DNA from: Oscillospiraceae bacterium
Lineage (GTDB): Bacteria > Bacillota > Clostridia > Oscillospirales > Ruminococcaceae
NCBI GenBank assembly: GCA_017847835.1
Contig: JAGASH010000005.1
Location: 496,001 to 560,000, forward strand
Direction: 5' to 3'
DNA: 64,000 bases
Positions 34,183 to 42,152 of this stretch are shown in pieces. Every line of letters begins with the position of its first letter. The stretch's first letter is position 1. A program made the position numbers and the translations under genes. The notes beneath the pieces are model-generated. The model searched no databases, was not told the origin of the DNA, and saw only the letters and a program-made list of their open reading frames with translations.

Positions 34183-35556
34183 TTAGAGATTTACTTTCGG
34201 AAGTCCCGCAAAGCCGACTGCAAGGTCCTCGTCTGTCGGGATATAGTCGCTCATCTTGCCGTCGTTGAACGCCTGATAAGCGTACATATCAAAGTAGCCT
34301 GTTCCCGTGAGCCCGAAGAAAATGTTCTTCGCTTCGCCCGTTTCCTTGCACTTCAGCGCCTCGTCGATAGCAACCTTGATTGCGTGGCTGCTCTCGGGTG
34401 CGGGAAGAATACCCTCAACTCTGGCAAACTGCTCTGCTGCCGCGAACACCGCCGTCTGCTCAACCGAAACCGCTTCCATAAGCTTGTCGTCATAGAGCTG
34501 CGACAAAATAGAGCTCATTCCGTGGTAACGCAGACCGCCTGCGTGATTTGCCGACGGGATAAAGCCGCTTCCGAGCGTGTACATCTTCGCGAGCGGGCAA
34601 ACCATTCCCGTGTCGCAGTAGTCGTAAACGTACTTGCCGCGAGTGAGGCTCGGGCAGGACGCGGGCTCAACCGCAATTATTCTGTAATTGTTCTCACCGC
34701 GCAGCATTTCTCCCATAAACGGCGAAACCAAGCCGCCGAGGTTTGAGCCGCCGCCCGCACAGCCGATTATGATATCGGGCTTTACGCCGATTTTCTCGAA
34801 CGCTGTCTTGGACTCCAGACCGATAACCGTCTGGTGCAGCAAAACCTGCGACAAAACCGAGCCGAGTACATATCTGTATCCCTCGGTCGAAACCGCAGCT
34901 TCAACCGCCTCGGAAATCGCACAGCCAAGACTTCCCGTTGTGCCGGGGTGCTCCGCGAGAATTTTTCTTCCGACATTCGTGGTATCGGACGGCGACGGAG
35001 TAACCGACGCGCCGTAGGTTCTCATAACCTCTCTGCGGAACGGCTTCTGCTCATACGAGCACTTTACCATATAAACACGGCAGTCAAGTCCCAGATACGC
35101 GCAAGCCATTGAAAGCGCAGTTCCCCACTGTCCGGCGCCCGTTTCGGTGGTGACGCCCTTCAAGCCCTGCTTTTTCGCGTAGTAAGCCTGAGCAATCGCG
35201 CTGTTCAGCTTGTGGCTTCCCGAAGTGTTGTTGCCCTCGAATTTGTAGTAGATGTGCGCGGGTGTGTCAAGCGCTTTTTCAAGGCAATATGCGCGAACAA
35301 GCGGTGACGGACGGTACATCTTGTAAAACTCACGGATTTCATCGGGGATATCGAAATAAGGCGTGGTGTCGTCAAGCTCCTGCTTTACCAGCTCGTCGCA
35401 GAACACCGCCGAAAGCTCCTCGGCAGTCATCGGCTTCAAGGTCGCGGGATTGAGCAGCGGAGCGGGCTTGTTCTTCATATCGGCACGCACGTTGTACCAC
35501 TGCTTCGGCAGCTCGGACTCCTCAAGGTAGGTCTTATACGGAATTTTTTCGTTCAT
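34183..35556 (-). CDS. trpB2: Tryptophan synthase beta chain-like, TrpB2 type
   Basis: A 456-residue PLP enzyme of the TrpB2 subfamily, which condenses indole or related acceptors with serine and often acts without TrpA. PLP Lys is K116 in GSHKLNSA. The phosphate-binding CAGGGSNLGG and the GLRYHG motif are typical of TrpB2. Its length exceeds TrpB1 by about 60 residues. No other trp genes are nearby, so it may salvage indole from the gut or serve a different beta-replacement reaction. The ATG at 35556 follows AAAGGA. Confidence 0.93.
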   Translation of the reverse strand: MNEKIPYKTYLEESELPKQWYNVRADMKNKPAPLLNPATLKPMTAEELSAVFCDELVKQELDDTTPYFDIPDEIREFYKMYRPSPLVRAYCLEKALDTPAHIYYKFEGNNTSGSHKLNSAIAQAYYAKKQGLKGVTTETGAGQWGTALSMACAYLGLDCRVYMVKCSYEQKPFRREVMRTYGASVTPSPSDTTNVGRKILAEHPGTTGSLGCAISEAVEAAVSTEGYRYVLGSVLSQVLLHQTVIGLESKTAFEKIGVKPDIIIGCAGGGSNLGGLVSPFMGEMLRGENNYRIIAVEPASCPSLTRGKYVYDYCDTGMVCPLAKMYTLGSGFIPSANHAGGLRYHGMSSILSQLYDDKLMEAVSVEQTAVFAAAEQFARVEGILPAPESSHAIKVAIDEALKCKETGEAKNIFFGLTGTGYFDMYAYQAFNDGKMSDYIPTDEDLAVGFAGLPKVNL

Positions 35557-35605
35557 TTTCGTTTTTCCTTTCATCAATATGCGCGCCGTTTTTGGCTGCA
35601 CTTTC

Positions 35606-35634
35606 ATTATAAATCATTTCACACCGTCTGTCAA
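35606..35634 (-). promoter_or_regulatory. Promoter of trpB2
   Basis: Perfect TTGACA-N17-TATAAT on the minus strand, 50 bases upstream of the start. The leader is too short for a T-box. Confidence 0.85.
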
Positions 35635-35667
35635 GTAAATTTTAGCACATTTTCGCTTTAATCCGAT

Positions 35668-36024
35668 TTATTTCGTATATATTTCCCAGAAATATTTTCT
35701 TTCACTCTGAGGAAAGTCATCGAGAACACCGTGCTCCGGGTCATAGAAAACTCCGTCAACGTACAGCGACCAGTGCCAGCAGCGAGGAGTTTCAAGGCTC
35801 AAAAGCGCGGTTTTCGGCAAATCTGCTTTGGTGAAAGCCTGCTTTCGTTCCCGTGAAAAAGAAATCCCGTTTTGCGTGAGTACAAGCTGCATTTCCCGCA
35901 GATTTGTTTCACGGTCGTTGTGCAAAAACGCGGCTATTTCCTCGGGAGAAGTGCCCAGAAGCATTGCCAGAACAGCCTGTCCGCACTGTAAATCCGTCGG
36001 CTCGTGAATATACTTTATGTTCAT
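35668..36024 (-). CDS. C39-like papain-fold protein
   Basis: A 118-residue protein with the layout of a minimal peptidase C39 domain. C14 sits in DLQCGQAVLAMLLG, H84 in RCWHWSLYVDG and D95 in FYDPEHG, a plausible Cys-His-Asp triad. The domain is solitary, with no transporter fused or adjacent and no bacteriocin precursor in view. Without a signal peptide it should be cytosolic. Protease activity is inferred from the residues. Confidence 0.72.
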   Translation of the reverse strand: MNIKYIHEPTDLQCGQAVLAMLLGTSPEEIAAFLHNDRETNLREMQLVLTQNGISFSRERKQAFTKADLPKTALLSLETPRCWHWSLYVDGVFYDPEHGVLDDFPQSERKYFWEIYTK

Positions 36025-36048
36025 ATTTTACCTCGATTGTTTTTTATA

Positions 36049-36077
36049 ATTCTATCATAAACCGAACATTTTGTCAA
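36049..36077 (-). promoter_or_regulatory. Promoter of the C39-like gene
   Basis: TTGACA-N17-TAGAAT on the minus strand, about 25 bases upstream of the start, divergent from the mntP promoter. Confidence 0.78.
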
Positions 36078-36105
36078 CTCCTGCCGAGAAAGCAAATCTG
36101 TCCCC

Positions 36106-36134
36106 TTGACAAAATCCGACATTTGTGTTATAAT
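36106..36134 (+). promoter_or_regulatory. Promoter of the riboswitch-mntP unit
   Basis: Perfect TTGACA-N17-TATAAT a few bases upstream of the riboswitch. Confidence 0.88.
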
Positions 36135-36144
36135 AAATGTAATC

Positions 36145-36281
36145 TCTATGGGGGAGTAGTCGGCGGGATATCCGCGGCACTTATCGACATAATGGCGCAA
36201 TGCCCGGTAATGCTTACGAGCAAATTTGCTTTAACGACAAGACTCACAGACGGTGTTAAACTGTCTGCGGGTCTTTTTTTA
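36145..36281 (+). ncRNA. Manganese riboswitch (yybP-ykoY family)
   Basis: The 5' leader of mntP has the class signature: GGGGGAGTAG at its start, an internal GC-rich stem, and the TTTAACGACAAGAC box near 36,230. It ends in an intrinsic terminator (36241-36280, GACTCACAGAC pairing with GTCTGCGGGTC, then seven T). In this family Mn2+ binding favours antitermination, switching on Mn export. The fit of aptamer, terminator and the mntP gene is very strong. Confidence 0.92.
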
Positions 36282-36310
36282 TCCGCGGACAACGAAAGGA
36301 CGTATAAATT

Positions 36311-36877
36311 TTGAGCATTGTTGAACTTTTTATTCTGGCGGTCGGACTGTCAATGGACGCTTTTGCCGTGTCAATCTGCAAGGGACTTTCCCTCGGCAAA
36401 ATCAAGTGGAAGCACATGGCAATTGCAGGAGCGTGGTTCGGCGGATTTCAGGCGCTGATGCCGCTTGTCGGCTATTTCCTCGGAAGAAGCTTCTCGGAGT
36501 TCGTGTCGAATTTTTCGCACTGGATTGCGTTTGCGCTGCTGGCAATAATCGGCGGAAATATGATAAAGGAAGCGCTCGACAAGGACGAGGACGAGGACAG
36601 AAACGCTTCGATGAAGTTCAAAGCAATGCTGCTTCTCGCGATTGCGACGAGCATTGACGCGCTCGCAGTCGGAGTTACCTTCGCGTTTCTCGATGTGGCA
36701 ATCGTTCCCGCGATACTTTTCATCGGCGTGGTCACGTTTGTATTTTCGGCTGCGGGAATTAAAATCGGAAGCCTTTTCGGCACAAAATACAAGTCAAAAG
36801 CAGAACTTGTCGGCGGAATAATTCTCGTTTTGCTCGGCATAAAAATACTGCTCGAAGGACTTGGAGTTTTCGGATAA
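36311..36877 (+). CDS. mntP: Manganese efflux pump MntP
   Basis: A 188-residue, six-helix membrane exporter of Mn2+. The two inverted halves each carry an acidic helix motif, SMDAFAVSICKG near 14-25 and SIDALAVGVTFA near 117-128, whose aspartates bind the metal. The start is TTG at 36311, preceded by AAAGGACG at a normal distance; no ATG fits the family N-terminus. It is controlled by the riboswitch directly upstream. Confidence 0.95.
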   Translation: MSIVELFILAVGLSMDAFAVSICKGLSLGKIKWKHMAIAGAWFGGFQALMPLVGYFLGRSFSEFVSNFSHWIAFALLAIIGGNMIKEALDKDEDEDRNASMKFKAMLLLAIATSIDALAVGVTFAFLDVAIVPAILFIGVVTFVFSAAGIKIGSLFGTKYKSKAELVGGIILVLLGIKILLEGLGVFG

Positions 36878-36882
36878 AAAAA

Positions 36883-36913
36883 CCGCGCAGGTAAATTCCC
36901 GCGCGGATTTTTT
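36883..36913 (+). terminator. Bidirectional terminator between mntP and pdxT
   Basis: Stem CCGCGC/GCGCGG with a 12-base loop and A/T runs on both sides; the plus-strand T run reaches the pdxT stop codon. Confidence 0.82.
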
Positions 36914-37469
36914 ACATTTCCAGAAACATTTTGTGCAAGCGTAAATCCTCTGTAAGCTCAGGGTGAAACGCAAAACCGAGCTGATTTTTAAACTTGACTG
37001 CGGTTATTCTGCCGTCGGTGACGTTGAGCACCTCAACATCGTCGCTCAACACCTTTTCCACAAACGGCGCACGGATAAATCTCATCGGGAAAGCCGAAAC
37101 CGAGCCGATATCCTGCTCCGTTGAAAAGCTGCCGAGCTGTCTGCCGTAGGCATTTCTGCACACTTCAATCGGCAAAGTCCCGAAAACAGGCTCTTCACCG
37201 CCCGAAATTTTCTCCGCGAGAAGAATAAGCCCCGCGCAGGTTCCCATAACAGGCGCGCCGCGCTCAATCAGCGCTTTCAGCGGCTCCAGCATATCAAGCT
37301 CTTTGAGGAGTTTTCGCTGAGTTGTGCTCTCGCCGCCCACAAAAATCAGCCTGTCGATATCGGGTGTGATATCCGCTTTGTTGCGCAGATATTTGTACTC
37401 CGCGCCAAGCTTTTCGAGGCAGTGTGCGTGCTCGATAAATGCGCCCTGTACGGCTAAAATCGCAACCAT
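36912..37469 (-). CDS. pdxT: Pyridoxal 5'-phosphate synthase glutaminase subunit
   Basis: A 185-residue class I glutaminase that feeds ammonia to PdxS for PLP synthesis. The nucleophile C78 sits in GTCAGLILLA, and the His/Glu of the triad in FHPELT near the end. GGESTT at 45-50 is typical. The ATG overlaps the pdxS stop by one base (TAATG), so the two subunits are translationally coupled. The last codons overlap the terminator. Confidence 0.95.
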   Translation of the reverse strand: MVAILAVQGAFIEHAHCLEKLGAEYKYLRNKADITPDIDRLIFVGGESTTQRKLLKELDMLEPLKALIERGAPVMGTCAGLILLAEKISGGEEPVFGTLPIEVCRNAYGRQLGSFSTEQDIGSVSAFPMRFIRAPFVEKVLSDDVEVLNVTDGRITAVKFKNQLGFAFHPELTEDLRLHKMFLEM

Positions 37470-38344
37470 TACTTGCCTCTTTCCGCCATCAGCAGAGCGA
37501 TTTCCTGCTCGTTTATGCCGACCATAGCCTCACCGAGATTTGCCGAAAGCTCAGCCAGCATTTCGGGCTTGTCGTAGTTCGTGACAGCCTTTACAATAGC
37601 CTGCGCGCGCTTTTCGGGATTGCCCGACTTGAAGATACCCGAGCCAACGAAAACGCCCTCAGCACCGAGCTGCATCATAAGAGCAGCGTCCGCGGGAGTT
37701 GCCACACCGCCTGCCGCAAAGTTTACCACGGGCAGCTTCTTGTTGTCGTGAACGAATTTTACAAGGTCATAGGACACCTGAAGGCGCTTTGCCTCCTCGA
37801 AAAGCTCGTCCTCACGGCGGGAAGCAAGCTGCGCGATTTCGCTCTGAATCATTCTCATATGACGAACAGCCTGTACAACATCACCTGTACCGGGCTCGCC
37901 CTTTGTTCTAATCATCGAAGCGCCCTCGGAAATTCTGCGGAGAGCCTCGCCGAGGTTTTTCGCGCCGCATACAAACGGCACCTTGAACTCGTTCTTGTTG
38001 ATGTGGTAAACATCATCGGCGGGTGAAAGAACCTCGCTCTCGTCGATGTAGTCGATTTCGATTGCCTGCAAAATCTGTGCCTCGGCAAAGTGACCAATTC
38101 TGCACTTAGCCATTACGGGAATGCTGACAGCCTCCTGAATGCCTCTAATCATCGCGGGGTCGCTCATTCTCGAAACACCGCCCGCAGCGCGAATGTCCGC
38201 GGGAATTCTCTCCAGAGCCATAACCGCGCAAGCGCCCGCTGCCTCGGCAATTTTAGCCTGTTCGGGTGTGGTTACGTCCATAATTACGCCGCCTTTGAGC
38301 ATCTGCGCAAGCTCCTTGTTCAACTGATAACGATTTTCACTCAT
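37469..38344 (-). CDS. pdxS: Pyridoxal 5'-phosphate synthase lyase subunit
   Basis: A 291-residue TIM-barrel enzyme forming PLP from ribose 5-phosphate, glyceraldehyde 3-phosphate and ammonia. Conserved segments [24 protein letters not shown] and [11 protein letters not shown] contain the two catalytic lysines (K80 in the last). It forms a dodecamer with PdxT. GGAGG eight bases before the ATG at 38344 sets the start. It is transcribed divergently from its likely regulator PdxR. Confidence 0.97.
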   Translation of the reverse strand: MSENRYQLNKELAQMLKGGVIMDVTTPEQAKIAEAAGACAVMALERIPADIRAAGGVSRMSDPAMIRGIQEAVSIPVMAKCRIGHFAEAQILQAIEIDYIDESEVLSPADDVYHINKNEFKVPFVCGAKNLGEALRRISEGASMIRTKGEPGTGDVVQAVRHMRMIQSEIAQLASRREDELFEEAKRLQVSYDLVKFVHDNKKLPVVNFAAGGVATPADAALMMQLGAEGVFVGSGIFKSGNPEKRAQAIVKAVTNYDKPEMLAELSANLGEAMVGINEQEIALLMAERGK

Positions 38345-38374
38345 TTTTATTTCCTCCGATATGTAAAAATAATA

Positions 38375-38403
38375 TTGACTTTTGCGTATAAATACAGTAT
38401 AAT
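38375..38403 (+). promoter_or_regulatory. pdxR promoter
   Basis: TTGACT-N17-TATAAT on the plus strand. Its -10 box overlaps the -10 box of the opposite pdxS promoter. Confidence 0.8.
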
Positions 38404-38424
38404 CAAGATGTGACCATATTTCAA
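38396..38424 (-). promoter_or_regulatory. pdxST promoter
   Basis: TTGAAA-N17-TATACT on the minus strand, sharing bases 38398-38401 with the pdxR -10 box. The two promoters cannot be occupied by polymerase at once. Confidence 0.78.
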
Positions 38425-38470
38425 TACTCAAAACAGACTATTTTTATAATACCAGAAAGGCTGATTTTTT

Positions 38471-39781
38471 ATGATAACCTACGAGCTGGACAAGTCAAAT
38501 TCCGAGCCGCTTTACGTTCAGATTTACACGAAAATCAAGGCTGATATCGAAGCTGGAGCTATAAAAGCCGATGAAAAGCTGCCATCAAAGCGAAATTTCG
38601 CGCAAAATCTCGGTGTGAGCGTCATCACCGTCGAGAACGCATATAACCAGTTAGCTGCGGAAGGTTACATAAGGTCAGTTCCGCAGAAGGGTTATTTTGC
38701 GGAAAAGCTCGGCGCGAATTTTACCGCTGAAAAATCCGCAGAGCAAAGCCGTTTATCGGCTGTTTCGCAGTCAAGCGACGATGAAAACAAGCTGTTTCCG
38801 TTTACAATCTGGGCTAAGCTGATGCGCGAAGAACTGTCAAACAATCAGGTCAGTTTGCTCAAAAAACCGTCTTTTGAGGGGGTGTACGAGCTGCGCGCCG
38901 CGATTTCCCGTCACCTCAAACAATTCCGCAACATCACCGCTTCACCCGAGCAAATCATCATCGGCGCAGGCTCGGAGTACCTGTATATGCTGATGAACAT
39001 TCTGTTCGGGAACAACTATGTTTTCGCGGTCGAGGAGCCGGGCTACTCGAAAATCGCCGAGATTTATGCGAACTATGGGCTGAAATGCGAGCGAATTCCC
39101 GTGCAGAGTGACGGAATTGACATCGATTTTCTCAAAAAAATCCCCGCGAACATCATTCACATCTCCCCGTCACACCACTTCCCTACGGGCGTCATAACCT
39201 CAGTCGGAAAACGCTATTCCCTTCTTGAATGGGCAAGCGGTTCGCCGGACCGCTTCATTATCGAGGACGACTACGACAGCGAGTTTAGGCTCGCCGGTAA
39301 GCCAATTCCCTCGATGTACAGCATTGACGTGATGGACAAGGTTATTTATATGAACACCTTCAGCAAGAGCCTTGCCTCGTCAATCCGCATAAGCTATATG
39401 GTTCTCCCGCCGAAATTTTTACGGAAATACAAGGAAAAGCTCGGGTTTTGCTCCTGTCCTGTGTCAACGTTTGAACAATACGCGCTGGCTCGTTTTATCG
39501 ACGAGGGCTATTTTGAAAAGCACATCAACCGAATGCGCGTGCATTATAAAAAATGCCGTGCGGAGCTGTTTTCGCGAATGAAACAGTTCGACATTTTCAA
39601 GAATTCCGTAATTTCGGGCGCGGACTCGGGACTTCACTGTATCGTCGAATTCAAGACGGATTTGTCCGACGAGGACTTGCTTCGCGAGGTTTCCACGCTC
39701 GGTTTTCGGGCAGCGATGATTAAGAATTTCTACCACAGCTCCGCAAAAGAGGATTTGCACACGCTGATTTTTCCGTACTGA
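38471..39781 (+). CDS. pdxR: MocR-type regulator of PLP synthesis
   Basis: A 436-residue regulator joining an N-terminal GntR winged helix (residues 10-80, LPSKRNFAQNLGVSVITVENAYNQLAAEGY region) to an aminotransferase-like PLP-sensing domain. The PLP lysine lies in NTFSKSLASSIRISY near 299, and the Asp in EDDYDSEF near 272. Known PdxR proteins activate pdxST when PLP is low and repress themselves. The divergent layout and shared promoter region fit that. Confidence 0.93.
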   Translation: MITYELDKSNSEPLYVQIYTKIKADIEAGAIKADEKLPSKRNFAQNLGVSVITVENAYNQLAAEGYIRSVPQKGYFAEKLGANFTAEKSAEQSRLSAVSQSSDDENKLFPFTIWAKLMREELSNNQVSLLKKPSFEGVYELRAAISRHLKQFRNITASPEQIIIGAGSEYLYMLMNILFGNNYVFAVEEPGYSKIAEIYANYGLKCERIPVQSDGIDIDFLKKIPANIIHISPSHHFPTGVITSVGKRYSLLEWASGSPDRFIIEDDYDSEFRLAGKPIPSMYSIDVMDKVIYMNTFSKSLASSIRISYMVLPPKFLRKYKEKLGFCSCPVSTFEQYALARFIDEGYFEKHINRMRVHYKKCRAELFSRMKQFDIFKNSVISGADSGLHCIVEFKTDLSDEDLLREVSTLGFRAAMIKNFYHSSAKEDLHTLIFPY

Positions 39782-39807
39782 ATTTTTGTAAATTTTTTAA
39801 ATTTATC

Positions 39808-39836
39808 TTGAAAATCGGCTGATTTTGGGTTATAAT
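39808..39836 (+). promoter_or_regulatory. Promoter of trxA
   Basis: TTGAAA-N17-TATAAT, 33 bases upstream of the start codon. Confidence 0.78.
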
Positions 39837-39869
39837 AAAATCATAACAAAATGAAAGGAAGTTTTGAAA

Positions 39870-40178
39870 ATGGCTGTAATAAATGTTACTATGAGCAATT
39901 TTGAAGAGGTAAAAAACAGCGGGAAAACCGTGCTTCTCGATTTTTACGCGGAATGGTGCGGTCCGTGCCGAATGGTTTCTCCGATTGTAGAAAGCATTGC
40001 CGAGGAAAATCCGCAGTATCTCGTCGGCAAAATCAACGTTGACGAGGAGCAGCAGCTCGCTCAGATGTTTGATGTTGAAAGCATTCCCACGCTTATCGTT
40101 TTGAAAAACGGAAATGCTGTTCAGCGCGCTGTCGGAGCAAGACCGAAAGCGCAAATTCTCGCAATGCTTGAAGGCTGA
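39870..40178 (+). CDS. trxA: Thioredoxin
   Basis: A 102-residue cytosolic disulfide reductant. The active site WCGPC is at 29-33, the cis-proline in ESIPTLIVLKNG, and the length is standard. GAAAGGAAG lies eight bases before the ATG; a TTG six bases upstream is rejected. Confidence 0.96.
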   Translation: MAVINVTMSNFEEVKNSGKTVLLDFYAEWCGPCRMVSPIVESIAEENPQYLVGKINVDEEQQLAQMFDVESIPTLIVLKNGNAVQRAVGARPKAQILAMLEG

Positions 40179-40197
40179 AACAACCGAATACAAAAAG

Positions 40198-40234
40198 AAC
40201 TCCGAGTGCAGATTACTGCATTCGGAGTTTTTAT
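40198..40234. terminator. Bidirectional terminator between trxA and the secretion locus
   Basis: Long stem AACTCCGAGTGCAG/CTGCATTCGGAGTT (one G-T pair) with a 5-base loop, with A and T runs flanking both sides. It marks the distal end of the type IV secretion operon. Confidence 0.92.
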
Positions 40235-41799
40235 TATTTCTTGTGGAATACAATCGCGCGATCATAGATTATTTCGTAATACGACGCGCCCACTCCCGTT
40301 TCGGGCTCCAGATAAGCGCGGTATGCAAGAAGCAAAGTATCGCCGTTATCAGCGCCGTAATACTCACCCTTTTCATTGCCCTCGCTGTATTCGATAACCG
40401 CAGTATAGTCGTCATTCTTTGTTCGTGCGAATTTGTAGACGTAATAGCTGTCGCGGTTTTCGTTTGACGCGTCAAGATATTTGTACGATGAACCCTCGTA
40501 CAGGCTGTCATAAACGCTTGCAATTCCGTTCAGCATAGGTCTGCTGTACAAAACCGTATTTGAATAAGTGGATTTCTTGGTTTTTGTATGATTTACACCG
40601 TACACGACGATAAAATCTTCATCGGAATTAAGCGTGAAGTCCCGCGTCATAAGATAAGTTGTATCGCGGTTATCGCCCTGCGCGTTTGTGTCGTTGAGGT
40701 AAGCTGTCATTCCCTCGGGAACGGCAATATCCGCCGAAAGTTCCTCGTAGGTGTAATCCGCGCCGTACTCCTCAATCAGCCTTGCGCGAATTTCAGCAAG
40801 CGTACTCGGAGCGTCGGGAAGAACAGCCGTTTCGCATTTTCCCGTGCCGCGTTCTCTTGCGTAATCCGTCCCGTAGAGCGATTTTTCGGTGTTTTCATCT
40901 TTCGGAGTAATTCGATAAACCTTGAATTTCTCGCTCAGAGAATTTATGTAATCCTCATATTCCGACTTGTTTGTCGGCTGGGAAATGCGCATAAGCGTGG
41001 TGAACGTGTCCTTGCCCTTTTCAAGTCCCATATTGAGAGTTGCTGCGGGAAGCGGGCTTTCGTTTATGATATTCTCGGCAACACCCGCAGATACAAGCGC
41101 GTTCTTTGTCTTGGTGTAAGTGTTTTTGTCACCCGTGATTATTATAGCGAACTTCGAGCTGTACTTCTCGCCACCCTGCGACTTTATATTTACGGGATTT
41201 ATCGGCGCTCCCAGACTTCCGAAAACAGGGTGATAAAAGCCTGTTTCCTCTGTGCCGATTTTGAAAAAGCCCTTTTCCTTGCTGTAATCCTTGCCGTCCT
41301 TCAGCTCGGTGAAGAAAATGTAGTTTATAAACGAATAGTACTTGCACTCGGGCGGAAGCTCTCCGACCAGCACAACAGCCTCGTTTTCAGCGAGCTTATA
41401 AGACCAGCCGACAGGGCTGAAATAAGGATTTGCGGGATAATTGTCGGTTTTGTTTTCGTCATAGTATACTGACGGCTTTTCGTCCGCCCATTCATAGACA
41501 TCGTTATGAACTCCCGCAGACGGCGACTGGTTCGGAGCGGGAGGGAGAAAAGGCACAACATAAGCAGAGCCTGCGTTATTTCCGAAGCAGGAAATAAGCT
41601 GCTTTTGGCTTGCAAGCTCAATCGTATCAAGAGCGACAAAGCTTCCCTCTTGAACAAAGCTGTCCTTTTCCATTGTTTCAACGAACTTTTTCATATCGGG
41701 AGAACTTGTTTTTTCACCGTTTGTGCAGCCTGTTGTCAATGCGCCAAGCGTAACAAGCGCAATTGCAGACGAGAGAATTCTCTTTCGCATTTTTGCCAC
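40234..41799 (-). CDS. Lipoprotein of unknown function, last gene of the secretion operon
   Basis: A 521-residue exported lipoprotein. The signal peptide starts MRKRILSSAIALVTLG and the lipobox is LTTGC. The mature part is mixed alpha/beta with many Tyr and Asp residues and no motif I recognise. The start is set as GTG at 41799 because AAAGGAG lies ten bases upstream; the ATG at 41790 is the alternative. It follows the STAS gene by 34 bases and ends at a strong bidirectional terminator, so it is part of the operon but its role in secretion is unproven. Confidence 0.72.
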   Translation of the reverse strand: MAKMRKRILSSAIALVTLGALTTGCTNGEKTSSPDMKKFVETMEKDSFVQEGSFVALDTIELASQKQLISCFGNNAGSAYVVPFLPPAPNQSPSAGVHNDVYEWADEKPSVYYDENKTDNYPANPYFSPVGWSYKLAENEAVVLVGELPPECKYYSFINYIFFTELKDGKDYSKEKGFFKIGTEETGFYHPVFGSLGAPINPVNIKSQGGEKYSSKFAIIITGDKNTYTKTKNALVSAGVAENIINESPLPAATLNMGLEKGKDTFTTLMRISQPTNKSEYEDYINSLSEKFKVYRITPKDENTEKSLYGTDYARERGTGKCETAVLPDAPSTLAEIRARLIEEYGADYTYEELSADIAVPEGMTAYLNDTNAQGDNRDTTYLMTRDFTLNSDEDFIVVYGVNHTKTKKSTYSNTVLYSRPMLNGIASVYDSLYEGSSYKYLDASNENRDSYYVYKFARTKNDDYTAVIEYSEGNEKGEYYGADNGDTLLLAYRAYLEPETGVGASYYEIIYDRAIVFHKK

Positions 41800-41833
41800 A
41801 GTATCCGCTCTCCTTTCAAAAAGCCGAGAAGCC

Positions 41834-42130
41834 TCACGCAAGCGTCAGAATATCCATAAACCCAGTGAGCTCGAAAACCTCTTTTATGGTTTCGCTTGCG
41901 TTTGCAACAACCATTCTTCCCTGCTTCGACATCGTTTTCTGCGATTTCAGCAGCACGCGAAGTCCCGCAGACGAGATGTATTCAAGCTGCGCAAAATCCA
42001 GCACGAGCTTGTTGATTTCACCGATAGACTTTGAGATTTCTTCTTCAAGAACAGGCGCAGTGCTTGTGTCAAGTCTGCCGATTATCTCAATCGTGAGAGT
42101 TTTTCCGTCAAGGTTTTTGTTTAATGTCAT
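41834..42130 (-). CDS. STAS-domain anti-sigma-factor antagonist-like protein
   Basis: A 98-residue SpoIIAA/RsbV-type protein. The phosphorylatable serine region LEYISSAGLRVLL at 49-61 is exact for this family, and the start TIEIIGRLDTSTAP is typical. Such proteins bind an anti-sigma kinase and are controlled by phosphorylation. No anti-sigma kinase or PP2C phosphatase is in the window, so its partner is unknown. It is embedded in the secretion operon between two lipoprotein genes, with AAGGAG before the ATG. Confidence 0.88.
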   Translation of the reverse strand: MTLNKNLDGKTLTIEIIGRLDTSTAPVLEEEISKSIGEINKLVLDFAQLEYISSAGLRVLLKSQKTMSKQGRMVVANASETIKEVFELTGFMDILTLA

Positions 42131-42152
42131 AAGTATTCTCCTTTATGATTTT

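Noticed and set aside
35557..35640. T-box or tryptophan attenuator before trpB2
   Set aside because: Leader from promoter to start is too short and lacks the conserved T-box sequence.
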